From Streptomyces sp. SW4 (GTDB lineage: Bacteria > Actinomycetota > Actinomycetes > Streptomycetales > Streptomycetaceae): a stretch of DNA of 64,000 nucleotides. Below the pieces are notes generated by a model. That model was not told the origin of the DNA. It was given only the letters and a program-made list of their open reading frames with translations, and searched no databases. Position numbers and translations under genes: made by a program. Every line of letters starts with the position of its first letter. Position 1 is the first letter of the stretch. Below, one piece after another: positions 49,471 through 58,461 of the stretch. The stretch lies in NCBI GenBank assembly GCA_003248315.1, contig QKWM01000004.1, forward strand, positions 4,027,001 to 4,091,000, read 5' to 3'.

Positions 49471-49851
49471 GTGCCCGAAACCAGCGGATCGAACGGACGT
49501 ACGCCGGAGACGGACGTCATCGACTTCCGCGCGGCCGAGCAGTTGCTGGCGGCGCGGGACCCGCGGGGCGCGGTGAAGTTGCTCGACAGCGTCATCGCCG
49601 CGCACCCCGAGAACACCGCCGCGCGGTTGCTGCGCGCGCGTGCCTTCTTCGCCGCGGCACAACTGAGACCGGCCGAGCTCGAGTTCACCGTCGTCCTGGA
49701 ACGCGAACCGGACAACGCGTTCGCACACTTCGCCCTGGCCCGCACCTACGAGCGTCAGGGCCGGGTCGACCAGGCCCGGCGCCACTTCCGTCTGGCCGCG
49801 GCGCTCGACCCCAACCCGCAGTACCTGCGGCGGGCCGACTTCGACGGCTGA
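49471..49851 (+). CDS. TPR-repeat protein
   Basis: An intact 126-residue protein of about three tetratricopeptide repeats: IDFRAAEQLLAARDPRGAVKLLDSVIAAHPENTAARLLRARAFFAAAQLRPAELEFTVVLEREPDNAFAHFALARTYERQGRVDQARRHFRLAAALDPNPQ, with the usual A/L/P positions. It has no signal sequence. TPR proteins mediate protein-protein contacts, and no partner can be named from context. GTG 49471 follows GAGGGAAGGA. It lies between coaE and a DUF6343-like gene on the opposite strand, 41 bases from its stop. Confidence 0.85.
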   Translation: MPETSGSNGRTPETDVIDFRAAEQLLAARDPRGAVKLLDSVIAAHPENTAARLLRARAFFAAAQLRPAELEFTVVLEREPDNAFAHFALARTYERQGRVDQARRHFRLAAALDPNPQYLRRADFDG

Positions 49852-49892
49852 CACCCCGGGTCGCCGGCGGGCGTCGCGGCGTGGGCCGGTTG

Positions 49893-50265
49893 CTACGGCG
49901 GCTCCCCAGGCGGCCGCTCCTGCCCCTGACCATGCGGTTTCTCGGGTGGGGAGGGAAAGGGCCGTCCTGGCCCTGACCGTGCGGGGCGTCCGGCGGGGGG
50001 CGGGAAGGTCCGTCCTGGACCGGCCGGTACGGCGGGATGTCGCGGCCCGGCTGCCAGTGCGGGCCCTGGCGGAGGTGGCGCAGGACCACGGCCAGGTCGA
50101 TCGTCACGATCAGCCACAGCACCCGCAGGCGAGGGCCCAGCCGGGGCGCCCGGCGAGGGCGAACGCGACGGTCCCGAAGACCGTCCAGACCAGCCCCCAC
50201 ACGCTCAGCCAGAACCGCGCCCGCAGCGCACTGCGCGCGGTCGCCGGCTCACTGCCCGTACGCAT
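49893..50265 (-). CDS. Small membrane protein, DUF6343-like (two frame breaks)
   Basis: About 125 residues. The start MRTGSEPATARSALRARFWLSVWGLVWTVFGTVAFALAGRPGWAL matches the SEPxTARSALRxR opening of small Streptomyces membrane proteins I know as DUF6343, followed by a second hydrophobic segment LRVLWLIVTIDLAVVLRH. The tail is Pro/Gln/Gly-rich with a repeated HGQGQ motif (APHGQGQDGPFP, KPHGQGQERPPG). One base is missing after GWALA (about 50142) and another at about 49953; the repaired frame ends at 49893. GTG 50274 is an alternative start; ATG 50265 has GGAG upstream. Function unknown. Confidence 0.6.
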
Positions 50266-50393
50266 CGCGATCACCGCTCCTGAGGGAAACGTACCTCTTC
50301 GCCTCCCGCGTGCCCGTTCACTCGGGCGGGTGAACGGGGCGGGGAGGGAACGAACGTGCGGACACGGGCCGTTGGACGGGCATGGAGCTGAGA

Positions 50394-51071
50394 ATGCGAG
50401 AGGGACACCAGGGACGGGACCCGGGCCGATGACCCCGACGGCTGCGCGGTCGAGCTCTACTCGCGCCTGCCGGTGGGCGACGAGCCGGACATCATCGCCG
50501 CGGCCGTGCCGCCGGCGCTCACATCCTGGAGCTGGGCAGCGGTGTGGGAAGGGTGACGCACCCGCTGCTGGAGCGCGGGTTCGCGGTCACGGCGGTGGAC
50601 GAGTCCGCGCAGATGCTGGAGCGCGTCCAGGGGGCGCGGACCATATGCAGCCCGATCGAGGGCCTCGGCCTGGGAGAGACCTTCGACGTGGTCATGCTGG
50701 CCTCGTTCCTGGTCCACACCGGGGACACCGAGGTGAGACGCGGGCTGCTGCGCACCTGCGCCCGGCACGTCGACAAGGACGGCTGCGTTCTGATCCAGCG
50801 GGAAGGCGAGGACTACCACTCGAACGTGCCGAGGGAGCGGGTCGACCCCAGCGGCTTCACCGTGCGCATCGTCTCCTCGGAACCGGTCGGCGACGGAGTC
50901 CACTCGGTGCACGCCGAGTACGTGTTCCCCGACGCCGTGTGGACCCAGACCTTCCGGGCGCGGCCGCTGACACAGGAACAGTTCGAGGAGGCCCTCGGTG
51001 AAGCAGGGCTGAAGGTGGACCGGTACCTGACCGACGACCGCATGTGGGTCCGAGCGGTTCGCGCCGCCTGA
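50394..51071 (+). CDS. SAM-dependent methyltransferase (two frame breaks near its start)
   Basis: About 226 residues. Motif I is AHILELGSGVGRVTHPLLERGFAVTAVDES, followed by FDVVMLASFLVHTGDTEVRRGLLRTCARHVDKDGCVLIQRE and a C-terminal half of beta strands ending QEQFEEALGEAGLKVDRYLTDDRMWVRAVRAA, consistent with small-molecule methyltransferases. The frame is disturbed twice: near 50420, where MREGHQGRD must join DGCAVELYSRLP (one base gained or two lost), and near 50515, where AAAVP must join AHILELG (one C lost). ATG 50394 has GGAG seven bases upstream. Substrate unknown. Confidence 0.72.
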
Positions 51072-51122
51072 CGCCGAGCCGGCGGCGCCCGGGGACCGGG
51101 CGGTCGGCCCCCGCGTCTCCGG

Positions 51123-51922
51123 TCAGCGCCCCCGCGGCCGGCCGCCGCCGGTTCCGCCGCCCTGACGGCCCTGGCCACCGGGGGCGCCGAAACCGCCCAT
51201 GCCACCCATGCCGCCGAGGCCCCGCAGGCGCTCCAGTTCCCGGCGGTCGCGCTTGGTGGGCGGCCGGTGCCGCGATCGCGGATGCCGGCCGGGGCGACGG
51301 CCTCGCGGGGCGGGGGAGGAGGAGAGTTGTCGATGTAGCACTGGGCGGCGACCGGCGCGCCGACCCGCTTGCGGATGAGCCGCTTCACGACCACGACCCG
51401 TTCGCGGCCCTCGTGCCGCAGGCGGACCTCGTCGCCCACCCGCAGCGCATACGCGGGCTTCACCCGCTCGCCGTTGACCCGGACATGGCCTCCTCGGCAG
51501 GCCGTCGCACCGATGGACCGCGTCTTGACCAGTCGCACGGCCCAGATCCAGCTGTCGACCCGGACCGTCTGACCGTTCTGCGGCCCGGCCGCCTCGGCGG
51601 CGGCGATGGCGGCGGCGATCTTCGGGTCGACGGCCGTGACGGCCTGCTCACCGGCCTGACCGGGCCCGTCCTCGGACCCGTCCTCGGCTCTGACGGCCGC
51701 CTCGGTGCCGGGCCGGTCGGCTGCCTTGGTGCGGAGTCGGCCGGCGGCCTCCGCGCCGGCTCCGTCGGCCGCGCTCTGGTCGGCCGTCCGGCGGCCGGCG
51801 GGGCCTTCCGGTGCCGGTTCGGCGTCGGCGCGGGTCCCTGCCACACGGTCGTCCGGCGCCGCGGCGGAGTTCCGTGCGCCTGCCGCCCGGCCGTTCCTGT
51901 CCTGGTCACGCTCGGAAGCCAT
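51123..51922 (-). CDS. S4-domain RNA-binding protein, Hsp15-like (frame break near 51266)
   Basis: About 267 residues. A long N-terminal half is disordered and rich in Ala, Glu, Asp and Arg (MASERDQDRNGRAAGARN). The S4 domain follows: VRVDSWIWAVRLVKTRSIGATACRGGHVRVNGERVKPAYALRVGDEVRLRHEGRERVVVVKRL, the Hsp15/RluE-type fold that binds stalled 50S subunits or tRNA. The C-terminus after the break (RPTKRDRRELERLRGLGGMGGMGGF) is Gly/Met/Arg-rich. One base is missing at about 51266 (GTGRP-TKRDRREL). ATG 51922 is the start. In Streptomyces such proteins help rescue ribosomes after heat; this specific role is inferred. Confidence 0.78.
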
Positions 51923-52326
51923 GCCCCGACCTTAGCCGCCCGGCCCCGGCGAGGGGCCCGGGAGCCGGCATCGCACGGGCCCCGCTCGTCGCCCGTTCTG
52001 CACGACGCGCGGGTCCCGGGCGGCCGGCCCGGTCGTTGGCGCGGTGGGGTGCCGACGCGCCACCGCCGGGTCGTGCCGTGCCGTGCCGAGGCGTGTCGGG
52101 CTGTGTCGCGCCGGGCCGTGGCGGGCCGGGCCACGCCGGGCTGCGCCGGGCCGGGCCGTGCCGGGCCACGCCGGGCCGGGCGACGCCGGTGCCGGGCCGC
52201 GCCGGTGCCGGGCCGCGCCGGTGCCGGGCCGCGCCGGTGCCGGGCCGCGCCGGTGCCGGGCCGTGCCGCGCCGAGGCGCGCCCGGCTGGGGAACCCGTCG
52301 CCGTGCCGACGGCCTACGGTGGGGGG
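51923..52326. other. Repeat-rich intergenic region before the uracil-DNA glycosylase gene
   Basis: No gene is seen. From about 52070 the sequence is built of GCCGGGCCGTG-like units that grow more regular toward the right, ending in a perfect tandem array (52185-52264). TACGGT at 52315-52320, six bases before the ATG, is a probable -10 of a leaderless message. Confidence 0.6.
52185..52264. repeat. Perfect 16-bp tandem repeat, five copies
   Basis: The unit GCCGGTGCCGGGCCGC is repeated five times without gaps; only the last base of the last copy differs. The array sits about 60 bases before the glycosylase start codon. It has no spacers, so it is not a CRISPR. Confidence 0.85.
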
Positions 52327-53031
52327 ATGGACATCAGCGGTCTCGGCGAGCTCGACCGGCGGATCGCGGGCTGCCGGGCCTGTCCGCGGCTGGTCGACTG
52401 GCGCGAGGAAGTGGCCCGTACCAAGCGGGCGGCCTTCGCCGACTGGACGTACTGGGGCCGGCCGGTGCCGGGCTTCGGCCCGCCCGACGCACGCCTGCTG
52501 ATCGTCGGCCTCGCTCCGGCGGCCCACGGAGGGAACCGCACGGGCCGGATGTTCACCGGCGACCGCTCGGGCGACGTCCTGTACCAGGCCCTGTACGACG
52601 TGGGCCTCGCCTCCCAGCCCACCGCGGTCTCCGCCGACGACGGCCTGGAACTGTTCGGCGTGCGGGTCACCTCCCCGGTGCACTGCGCCCCGCCCGCCAA
52701 CAAGCCCACGCCCGGTGAGCGGGACACGTGCCGGCCCTGGCTCGTGCAGGAACTGCGGCTGCTGCGGCCGACCCTGCGGGCGGTGGTCCTGCTCGGCGCC
52801 TTCGGCTGGCAGGCCGCGCTGCCCGCGTTCGCCGAGGCCGGGTGGTCGGTGCCGAGGCCACGGCCCGCCTTCGCCCACGGTGCACGGGTCGCGCTGGACG
52901 GGATCGACCTCTTCGGCTGCTTCCACGTCAGCCAGCGCAACACGTTCACGGGCCGGCTCACCCCCGAGATGCTGCGGGACGTGCTGCGCACGGCGGCCCG
53001 GACGGCCGGCCTGCCGGTCGGTCCGGCCTAG
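52327..53031 (+). CDS. Uracil-DNA glycosylase family 5 (UdgB-like)
   Basis: An intact 234-residue Fe-S uracil-DNA glycosylase. Iron-sulfur cysteines are C16 and C19 (GCRACPRLV), then the later HCAPP and ERDTCRPW. Motif 1 is GLAPAAHGGNRTGRMFTGDRSGD, which lacks the polar residue of family 1 and fits family 5, and the second motif is CFHVSQRNTFTGRLTPEM. It removes uracil, and in family 5 also hypoxanthine, from DNA. ATG 52327 lies six bases after the hexamer TACGGT, so it is probably leaderless. Stand-alone repair gene; no operon partner. Confidence 0.85.
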   Translation: MDISGLGELDRRIAGCRACPRLVDWREEVARTKRAAFADWTYWGRPVPGFGPPDARLLIVGLAPAAHGGNRTGRMFTGDRSGDVLYQALYDVGLASQPTAVSADDGLELFGVRVTSPVHCAPPANKPTPGERDTCRPWLVQELRLLRPTLRAVVLLGAFGWQAALPAFAEAGWSVPRPRPAFAHGARVALDGIDLFGCFHVSQRNTFTGRLTPEMLRDVLRTAARTAGLPVGPA

Positions 53032-53104
53032 CGCCGGACAGGGGAGGCGAGCCCCCGGGAAGGCGTGCCGGGAAAAGGAGACGACCGGGCCGGGGCAGCG
53101 GAGC

Positions 53105-53110
53105 TAGGGT
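53105..53110 (+). promoter_or_regulatory. -10 hexamer of probable leaderless prolyl aminopeptidase mRNA
   Basis: TAGGGT ends six bases before the ATG at 53117 and no Shine-Dalgarno site is seen. Confidence 0.45.
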
Positions 53111-53116
53111 GCGCCG

Positions 53117-54078
53117 ATGGCCCTGTACCCGGAGATCGAACCCTACGACCACGGCATGCTCGACGTCGGTGACGGCAACCGCGTCTACTGGGAGACCTGC
53201 GGGAACCCGCACGGCAAGCCGGCCGTCGTGCTGCACGGCGGCCCCGGCTCCGGAGCGAGCCCGAACTTCCGGCGCTACTTCGACCCGGCCGCCTACCGCA
53301 TCGTCCTGCTGGACCAGCGCGGCTGCGGACGGTCCACTCCCCACGCGAGCGCGTACGACACCGACATGAGCGTGAACACCACCGCCCACGTCATGGCGGA
53401 CCTGGAGGCGCTGCGGCGGCACCTGGGCATCGAGCGCTGGCTGGTGTGGGGCGCCTCGTGGGGTCGGTGCTGGGGCTGCGCTATGCGCAGACCCACCCGG
53501 GCGTGGTGACGGAACTGGTACTGACCGCGGTGGCCACCGGATCGAACCCGGAGGTCACCCTCATGACGAAAGGGCTGGGCAGGCTCTTCCCGGAGGCGTT
53601 CGCGCGCTTCGTGGCGCTCGTCCCGGAGGACGAGCGGGACGGGAACCTGCCCGCCGCCTACAACCGCCTGCTCGAATCGCCGGATCCGGCCGTGCGGGAA
53701 CGGGCCGCACGCGCCTGGACCGACTGGGAGACGGCGGTCGCCTCCGCCCCGCCGCGCTCGGTGCCCCGGTACGAGGACCCGGTCTTCCGGATGGGGTTCG
53801 CCCGCACCGTGACCCACTACTGGGGCAACGACCACTTCCTCGGCGAGGGCAACGACGAGGGCGTGGTGCTGCGCGACGCCCACCTGCTCGCGGACATCCC
53901 CGGCACCCTCGTCCAGGGCGGTCTCGACCCGGGCAACCTGCTGGGCATCGTCTGGCGGCTCCACCACGCCTGGCCTGGCAGCGAACTGCTGCTCGTGGAC
54001 GAGGCCGGCCACAACGCCGCGGCACCGGGCGTGACGGACCTGCTGGTGGCGGCGACGGACAAGTACGCCGGTCGTTAG
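53117..54078 (+). CDS. pip: Prolyl aminopeptidase (S33 alpha/beta hydrolase; frame break near 53461)
   Basis: About 320 residues. The oxyanion motif HGGPGSG (residues 40-46) and the nucleophile elbow GASWG with Ser are those of prolyl iminopeptidases, which free N-terminal proline in the cytosol. LDQRGCGRSTPHA and the C-terminal VQGGLDPGNLLG (Asp) with EAGHN (His) complete the triad. The frame breaks at about 53461, WGASWG-SVLGLRYAQTHPG, by one missing base. ATG 53117 follows a -10-like hexamer. It ends 127 bases before a convergent acetyltransferase gene; no clear hairpin seen. Confidence 0.87.
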
Positions 54079-54204
54079 GGGATCCCGGCATGCGGGTCGC
54101 CAAGGTGGCCCCGGTGCGCCGGTGGTCAAGAGACCTCCGTACGCCGCTCGTCCTGGGGACGGGTGCCCCGGTGCCCGGCGACCCGGCGCCGCGTGTCTCG
54201 CCCC

Positions 54205-54684
54205 TTACGGACGCCACACGTATCTCACGTCCGGTTCCCGTTCCTCGTTGCGGGCACCGTCCGTCCACTCGGCGGGGACGAAGCCGTGACGCTCGTAGAA
54301 GCGGCGGGCGGCGCCGTTCACCTGGAACGTCCACAGGCTTAGTCCGTCCGGCCGGCGCTCCTTGGCCAGGGCCACGAACCGGTCGCCGATGCCGCACCCG
54401 CGCCGGTCGGGGTCCAGGTAGAGCTGGGAGAGCCACTGCCCGTCCAGCACCATCACGCCGACGATCCCGTCCGGTGTCGCCCCTTCCGCCTGCGGAGCCT
54501 GCGCGACCCAGGTCTCCAGCGACGGCACCACGTGCTCGCGGAAGTAGGCGCGCACCTCGTCGTCGGAGCGGGGCCGGACGACGGTCGGCAGCGCGGCCGC
54601 GAAGGAGCGCAGCCAGACGTCGGCCGCCGCGGCGGCGTCCGGGGCGGCGGCCCGCCGCAGCACGACCGGGTGGAGAGGGTTCAC
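54205..54684 (-). CDS. GNAT-family N-acetyltransferase
   Basis: An intact 159-residue acetyltransferase. The acetyl-CoA loop is LYLDPDRRGCGIGDRFVALAKERRPDG (R-x-x-G-x-G), followed by LSLWTFQVNGAARRFYERHGFVPAEWTDG, the typical closing N-[AG]-[AR]-RFYE-R-x-GF motif. The N-terminus VVLRRAAAPDAAAAADVWLRSFAAALP fits the fold. GTG 54684 is shared with the stop of the upstream gene (GTGA overlap at 54681-54684), so they are cotranslated. Acceptor unknown; the fold is like small-molecule acetyltransferases. Confidence 0.83.
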   Translation of the reverse strand: MNPLHPVVLRRAAAPDAAAAADVWLRSFAAALPTVVRPRSDDEVRAYFREHVVPSLETWVAQAPQAEGATPDGIVGVMVLDGQWLSQLYLDPDRRGCGIGDRFVALAKERRPDGLSLWTFQVNGAARRFYERHGFVPAEWTDGARNEEREPDVRYVWRP

Positions 54685-55261
54685 CGGCAGTCTCCTTCAT
54701 GTTGTGGACCGCCCCGATCCTCCGGGTCCCGGTCCCGGTCTCGCATCCGGTTTTCCCGGCCGTCGCCCACGCCCGGCGCTCCTGCGCGCGCCGCCAGGTC
54801 CCGCCGCGCGCGCCGCATCCTGGCCCGTCCCTCGGCCGACCGGCGTGCCACAGCCGCGGCGGCGGCACGGAAGGCTCCGCCCCGCTCCGCCTCCTCGACC
54901 CTTTCGACGGCGTAGAGCCGGGTGGGCGGCGCCGACGGCACATGGGGGTGGGCGCGCAGCAGGTCGGGTTCGCCCAGCAGCCGGTGCACCATCCCGGCGG
55001 TCCAGCCCGGGCCCGGAGCCCGGCCGCCGAGACGTACCCGCGCCTCGGCCGCAGCCCGGAAGAACCGGCCTCCTCGCTGGCCTCCTCGCCGGCCGTCCCG
55101 CCAGGCGCGCCGCCGACAGTCCCGCCGGCCGTCCCGCCGACCTCCCCGCCGCCCGTCCCGCCGGCCTCCCCGCCGGCCGTCTCTCCAGCCTCGGCGCCCA
55201 CTTTCCCGCCGGGCTTCCCGGGCCCCGTCGCCCCGGCCCTCTTCTCTCGTCCCACCGTCAT
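54681..55261 (-). CDS. Conserved hypothetical protein with Gly-rich N-terminus (frame break near 55067)
   Basis: About 194 residues. The first 65 residues are Gly/Ala/Glu-rich (GGEAGGTGGGEVGGTAGGTVGG), encoded by degenerate 12-base repeats. The conserved half, reached after one missing base at about 55067, reads FFRAAAEARVRLGGRAPGPGWTAGMVHRLLGEPDLLRAHPHVPSAPPTRLYAVERVEEAERGGAFRAAAA, a helical domain found in other Streptomyces proteins of unknown function. The tail is charged and disordered. ATG 55261 has GGTGGAAG upstream. It is coupled to the acetyltransferase gene. I do not recognise a named family. Confidence 0.5.
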
Positions 55262-55276
55262 GGCTTCCACCCCCGT

Positions 55277-55308
55277 CGTTACACTGAGTGACGACTTTAT
55301 TGATAACG
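55277..55308. promoter_or_regulatory. AT-rich divergent promoter region
   Basis: CGTTA and TAACG enclose this 32-bp stretch, which also contains the palindrome CACTGAGTG (55282-55290) and an AT-rich core TTTATTGATAA, unusual for this GC content. It lies between the divergent hypothetical and nucleotidyltransferase genes and probably holds both promoters. Confidence 0.4.
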
Positions 55309-55348
55309 CGCACCACTGACAACCGCCCCGGACCGGCAGGAGCCCACC

Positions 55349-56124
55349 GTGCCCTCCCTCACCGACGACGCGTTCCTCGACGCCACCGCCGACCGCCTCG
55401 CCGCTCTGCCCGGCGTCGAGGCGGTCACCCTGGGCGGCTCTCGTGCCCAGGGAACCCACCGGCCCGACAGCGACTGGGACATGGCGATCTACTACCGGGG
55501 CTCCTTCGACCCGGCCGACCTGCGGGCCGTCGGGTGGGAGGGCGAGGTCTGCGCACTGGGCGCCTGGGGCGGCGGCGTCTTCAACGGCGGCGCCTGGCTG
55601 ACGATCGACGGCCGACGGGTCGACGTCCACTACCGGGACCTGGACGTCGTCGAGCACGAGACGGCGGAGGCGGAGGCCGGCCGCTTCCGCGTCGAGCCGC
55701 TGATGTTCCACCTCGCGGGCATCCCGACGTACCTGGTCGTCGCGGAGCTGGCCATCAACCGGGTGCTGCGCGGCACACTGCCCCGCCCGGCCTACCCGGA
55801 GGCGCTGCGCCGCACCGCGCCCGCTCACTGGCACGGCATGGCCGCCGCGACCCTCGCCTACGCCAAGGCGGGCCACGCCCCAAGGGCGCCGTCACCCAGG
55901 TCGCGGGCGCCCTCGCCCTCGCCGCGACGCAGACGGCGCACGCGGTGCTGGCGGCGCGCGGAGAGTGGGTCACCAACGAGAAGGGCCTCCTCGAACGGGC
56001 GGGACTGGGCGAAGCCGACGCACTCCTGGCGCAGCTGGCACCGGATGGTGAGGCGCTGTCCCGGGCGGTCACCGAGGCCGAGGGGCTGTTCGGCCGTGCG
56101 GTGGCCGCGGCGGAGGGGAGGTAG
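55349..56124 (+). CDS. Nucleotidyltransferase-domain protein (frame break near 55881)
   Basis: About 259 residues. The catalytic motif is VTLGGSRAQGTHRPDSDWDMAIYYRG (GS-x10-D-x-D), the minimal nucleotidyltransferase fold, with a third Asp in the strand VDVHYRDLD. A helical domain follows and, after the break (GHAP-KGAVTQVAGALALAATQTAHAVLA), a C-terminal helical domain like DUF4037/KNTase C-terminal parts. It could transfer AMP to a small molecule or a protein. GTG 55349 is preceded by GGCAGGAG. The single-base loss is at about 55881. Specific function unknown. Confidence 0.78.
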
Positions 56125-56135
56125 ACGCCCCTGAC

Positions 56136-56272
56136 CTCCGCGCGAGAGCCCCGCCTCCGCCCCCTCGCGCAGGGCCCCCGCCTCCACTCCCCTCTCGCGC
56201 GGACCCGCCCTCCACCCCTCGCGCGGAACCCGCCTCCACCCCCTCGCGGGAGAACCCGCCCCCACCCGCGCG
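56136..56272. repeat. Degenerate repeat array after the nucleotidyltransferase gene
   Basis: About five imperfect copies of a 24-30 bp unit, each with a CTCGCGC(G/A)G element followed by CCCGCCTCCAC, fill the gap to the next gene. Copies become shorter to the right. No gene is seen in 56125-56391. Confidence 0.6.
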
Positions 56273-56391
56273 AGATCTCCGACCGGTCACACCCCCGCAA
56301 CACGCCCGTTCCCCGCCTCAAAGAACGCCCCTACCCTGGACGGCACACCCCGCCCGGCCACCGTCGCCCGAAGGCCCACCCCGCCCTCGAC

Positions 56392-58461
56392 ATGACGACA
56401 GGAGCCCCGCCACCCGTGCCTCGCCCCGCGCCCCAAGGTCGCCGCACAGACTCCGCAGCCCCCGCACCGCCCGCGGACACCGCGTCCCCGGCAGATACGG
56501 CAACCCCGTCAGACACCGCACTCCCCTCAGAGACCCCACCTACCCCACCCACCCCACCCCCCGGACGCCCGTCCGCCCGTACGCCTCCGCCCTGGCTGGC
56601 CCACGCCTTCCGGGCCCAGCGGGGGCCCGTTCCCTGGAGCGCCGTCACCCGGGGCGCCCTGGCAGGCGGGCCGCTGCTGTGCGCCGCCGTGGCCGCCGGG
56701 CACCCCTCCGTCGGCGTGGTCGCCGCGATCGCCGCGATGCTGGCCGGGATCAACGACCGGCCGGGCAGCCGCAGGAGCTCCGTCCGGCGGATCGGGGTGC
56801 CGGCGCTCGCCGGTGCCGCCGGACTGTTCGCCGGCACGTACGCCGGTGAGCACCTCGGCGCCGCCGCGCTGACCCTCGTACTGACCCTGCTCGGACTCCT
56901 CGCCGGCGGTGTCAGCGCCGTCGGGCCCGTGGCCTCCGCGGCCGGGACGCAACTGCTGGTCACCGCCGCCGTCGGGGCCGGGATGCCGCTGCCCGAGAGC
57001 GCGGCGCAACGGGCGCTCGCCTTCCTCGCCGGCGCCGGATGGCTGCTCGTGCTGCGGCTGGCGCTGCCCACGCCCGCCTCGCTGACCGGTGACTTCCGGT
57101 TCGACGGGGAGCGGGCCGCCGTCGCCGACGTCTACGACGCCGTCGCCGCGCTCCTCGACGCCGTCGGCACCGAGCACGCCGTCGCCCGCCGTGCCGCGCT
57201 CACCGCCGCCCTGGACCACGCGCAGGACGCGCTCGCCGGTCCCCGGCTGCGCCGGTACGCCTCGTCCGCGGCCGAGCGGCGGCTGCACGCGCAGTACGCC
57301 GCCGCGCTGCCCCTCGCCGAGGCCGCGACCGCGCTGGCCTGGGCGGGGGAGCGGGTACCGGCGCGCACCGGGCAGGGGCCCCGGCGGCTCGCCGCGGCCG
57401 TGCGCCGCAACGCCCCCACCGGGCCGCTGCCCGCGCCCTCCCGGTCGGTGCCGGCCCTGCGCGCCCTCGACGACGCCCTGCTGCACGCCGCCGAGGCGTT
57501 CGACCGGGGACGGGGCGGCGGCGACCTCCACACCCGCCGGCGTCCGGTCGCCGCCCTGGCCCGCACGGTGCTCGGCGCCGCGGGGCGCGAGTACGGGCTG
57601 CGCGTCGCCCTCTGCTTCGGGGCGAGCGCCGCCGTGGCGCAGGCCCTGCACCACGCCCACTGGTACGGGCAGCACCGGCATTGGTACTGGCTGCCCGCCA
57701 CCGCCGTCTTCCTGGTCAAACCCGACCTCGGGCCGCTCGCCTCCCGGGTGCTGTGCCGGGCCGCCGGGACCGTCCTCGGCGCCCTGCTGTTCGCCGCCTG
57801 CGCCGCCGCGCTGCCCCACCCGGAGGGCCTGATCGCGCTCGTCGCCGTCTGCGGCGCCCTCATCCCCGTCGCCGCACGGCACTTCGCCGCGCAGACCACC
57901 GTCGTCACCGTCCTGGTGCTGGCGCTGGTCATGGTCGGAGGCGAGCCGCAGGCCGCGGCGGGCCGCATCGGCGAGACCCTGCTGGCCTGCGCGATCGTGC
58001 TGATCGCCGGGCATCTGCCGATGCCGGGACAGCGCGCCGGCGGGGTCCGGGCCCGGCTCGTCGCGGCGGGCGACGCCGCCCACGCCTACCTCACTCATGT
58101 GCTCGGCGAGTCCGACGACCGCGCGCGGCGCTGGACGCTGCGCCGCGAGGCCTACCGAGCGCTGGCCGAGGCCCGTACGGCCATCGCGCTGGCCGGCGCC
58201 GAACTGCCCGCCCTCGCCCGGCACTCCGAAGGCGCCGACGAGCTGGCCGCCACGCTCGAACTGCTCGTCGACACCACCACCGCGTGCGCCGTGCACCTCG
58301 ACGACACCGGCCGGCTCACCCCCCGCCACGTCCGGCGGCTCGCGGAGCTGCGCGACGAACTCGCCCGGCGACGGGAGCGGGTGGCACTGCGGCTGCCCGA
58401 ACTGCCGCCGGCCGGACAGCACCGGACAGCGGGGCACCGGCACCGTACGTTGTCCTCATGA
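56392..58461 (+). CDS. FUSC-family membrane protein
   Basis: An intact 689-residue protein. The N-terminal 60 residues are Pro/Ala/Thr-rich. Two membrane halves each have about four to six segments (VTRGALAGGPLLCAAVAAGHPSVGVVAAIAAMLAGI and LRVALCFGASAAVAQALHHAHWYGQHRHWYWLPATAVFLVKPDLG), separated by a long cytosolic helical region (about residues 225-400); the second half ends with TLLACAIVLIAGHLP and a further helical tail. The WYWLPATAVFLVKPD motif is the FUSC (fusaric-acid resistance/AaeB-like) hallmark. Such proteins export aromatic acids or act in unknown ways. Its stop overlaps the amidohydrolase start (ATGA at 58458). Confidence 0.85.
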   Translation: MTTGAPPPVPRPAPQGRRTDSAAPAPPADTASPADTATPSDTALPSETPPTPPTPPPGRPSARTPPPWLAHAFRAQRGPVPWSAVTRGALAGGPLLCAAVAAGHPSVGVVAAIAAMLAGINDRPGSRRSSVRRIGVPALAGAAGLFAGTYAGEHLGAAALTLVLTLLGLLAGGVSAVGPVASAAGTQLLVTAAVGAGMPLPESAAQRALAFLAGAGWLLVLRLALPTPASLTGDFRFDGERAAVADVYDAVAALLDAVGTEHAVARRAALTAALDHAQDALAGPRLRRYASSAAERRLHAQYAAALPLAEAATALAWAGERVPARTGQGPRRLAAAVRRNAPTGPLPAPSRSVPALRALDDALLHAAEAFDRGRGGGDLHTRRRPVAALARTVLGAAGREYGLRVALCFGASAAVAQALHHAHWYGQHRHWYWLPATAVFLVKPDLGPLASRVLCRAAGTVLGALLFAACAAALPHPEGLIALVAVCGALIPVAARHFAAQTTVVTVLVLALVMVGGEPQAAAGRIGETLLACAIVLIAGHLPMPGQRAGGVRARLVAAGDAAHAYLTHVLGESDDRARRWTLRREAYRALAEARTAIALAGAELPALARHSEGADELAATLELLVDTTTACAVHLDDTGRLTPRHVRRLAELRDELARRRERVALRLPELPPAGQHRTAGHRHRTLSS

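Noticed and set aside
47364..49976. Fusion of coaE with the region of the TPR gene
   Set aside because: CoaE normally ends near 200 residues; the read-through crosses minisatellites and the TPR gene. A missing G near 49075 explains the lost stop.
52185..52264. CRISPR array
   Set aside because: The units are directly abutting 16-mers without spacers and no cas genes are near.
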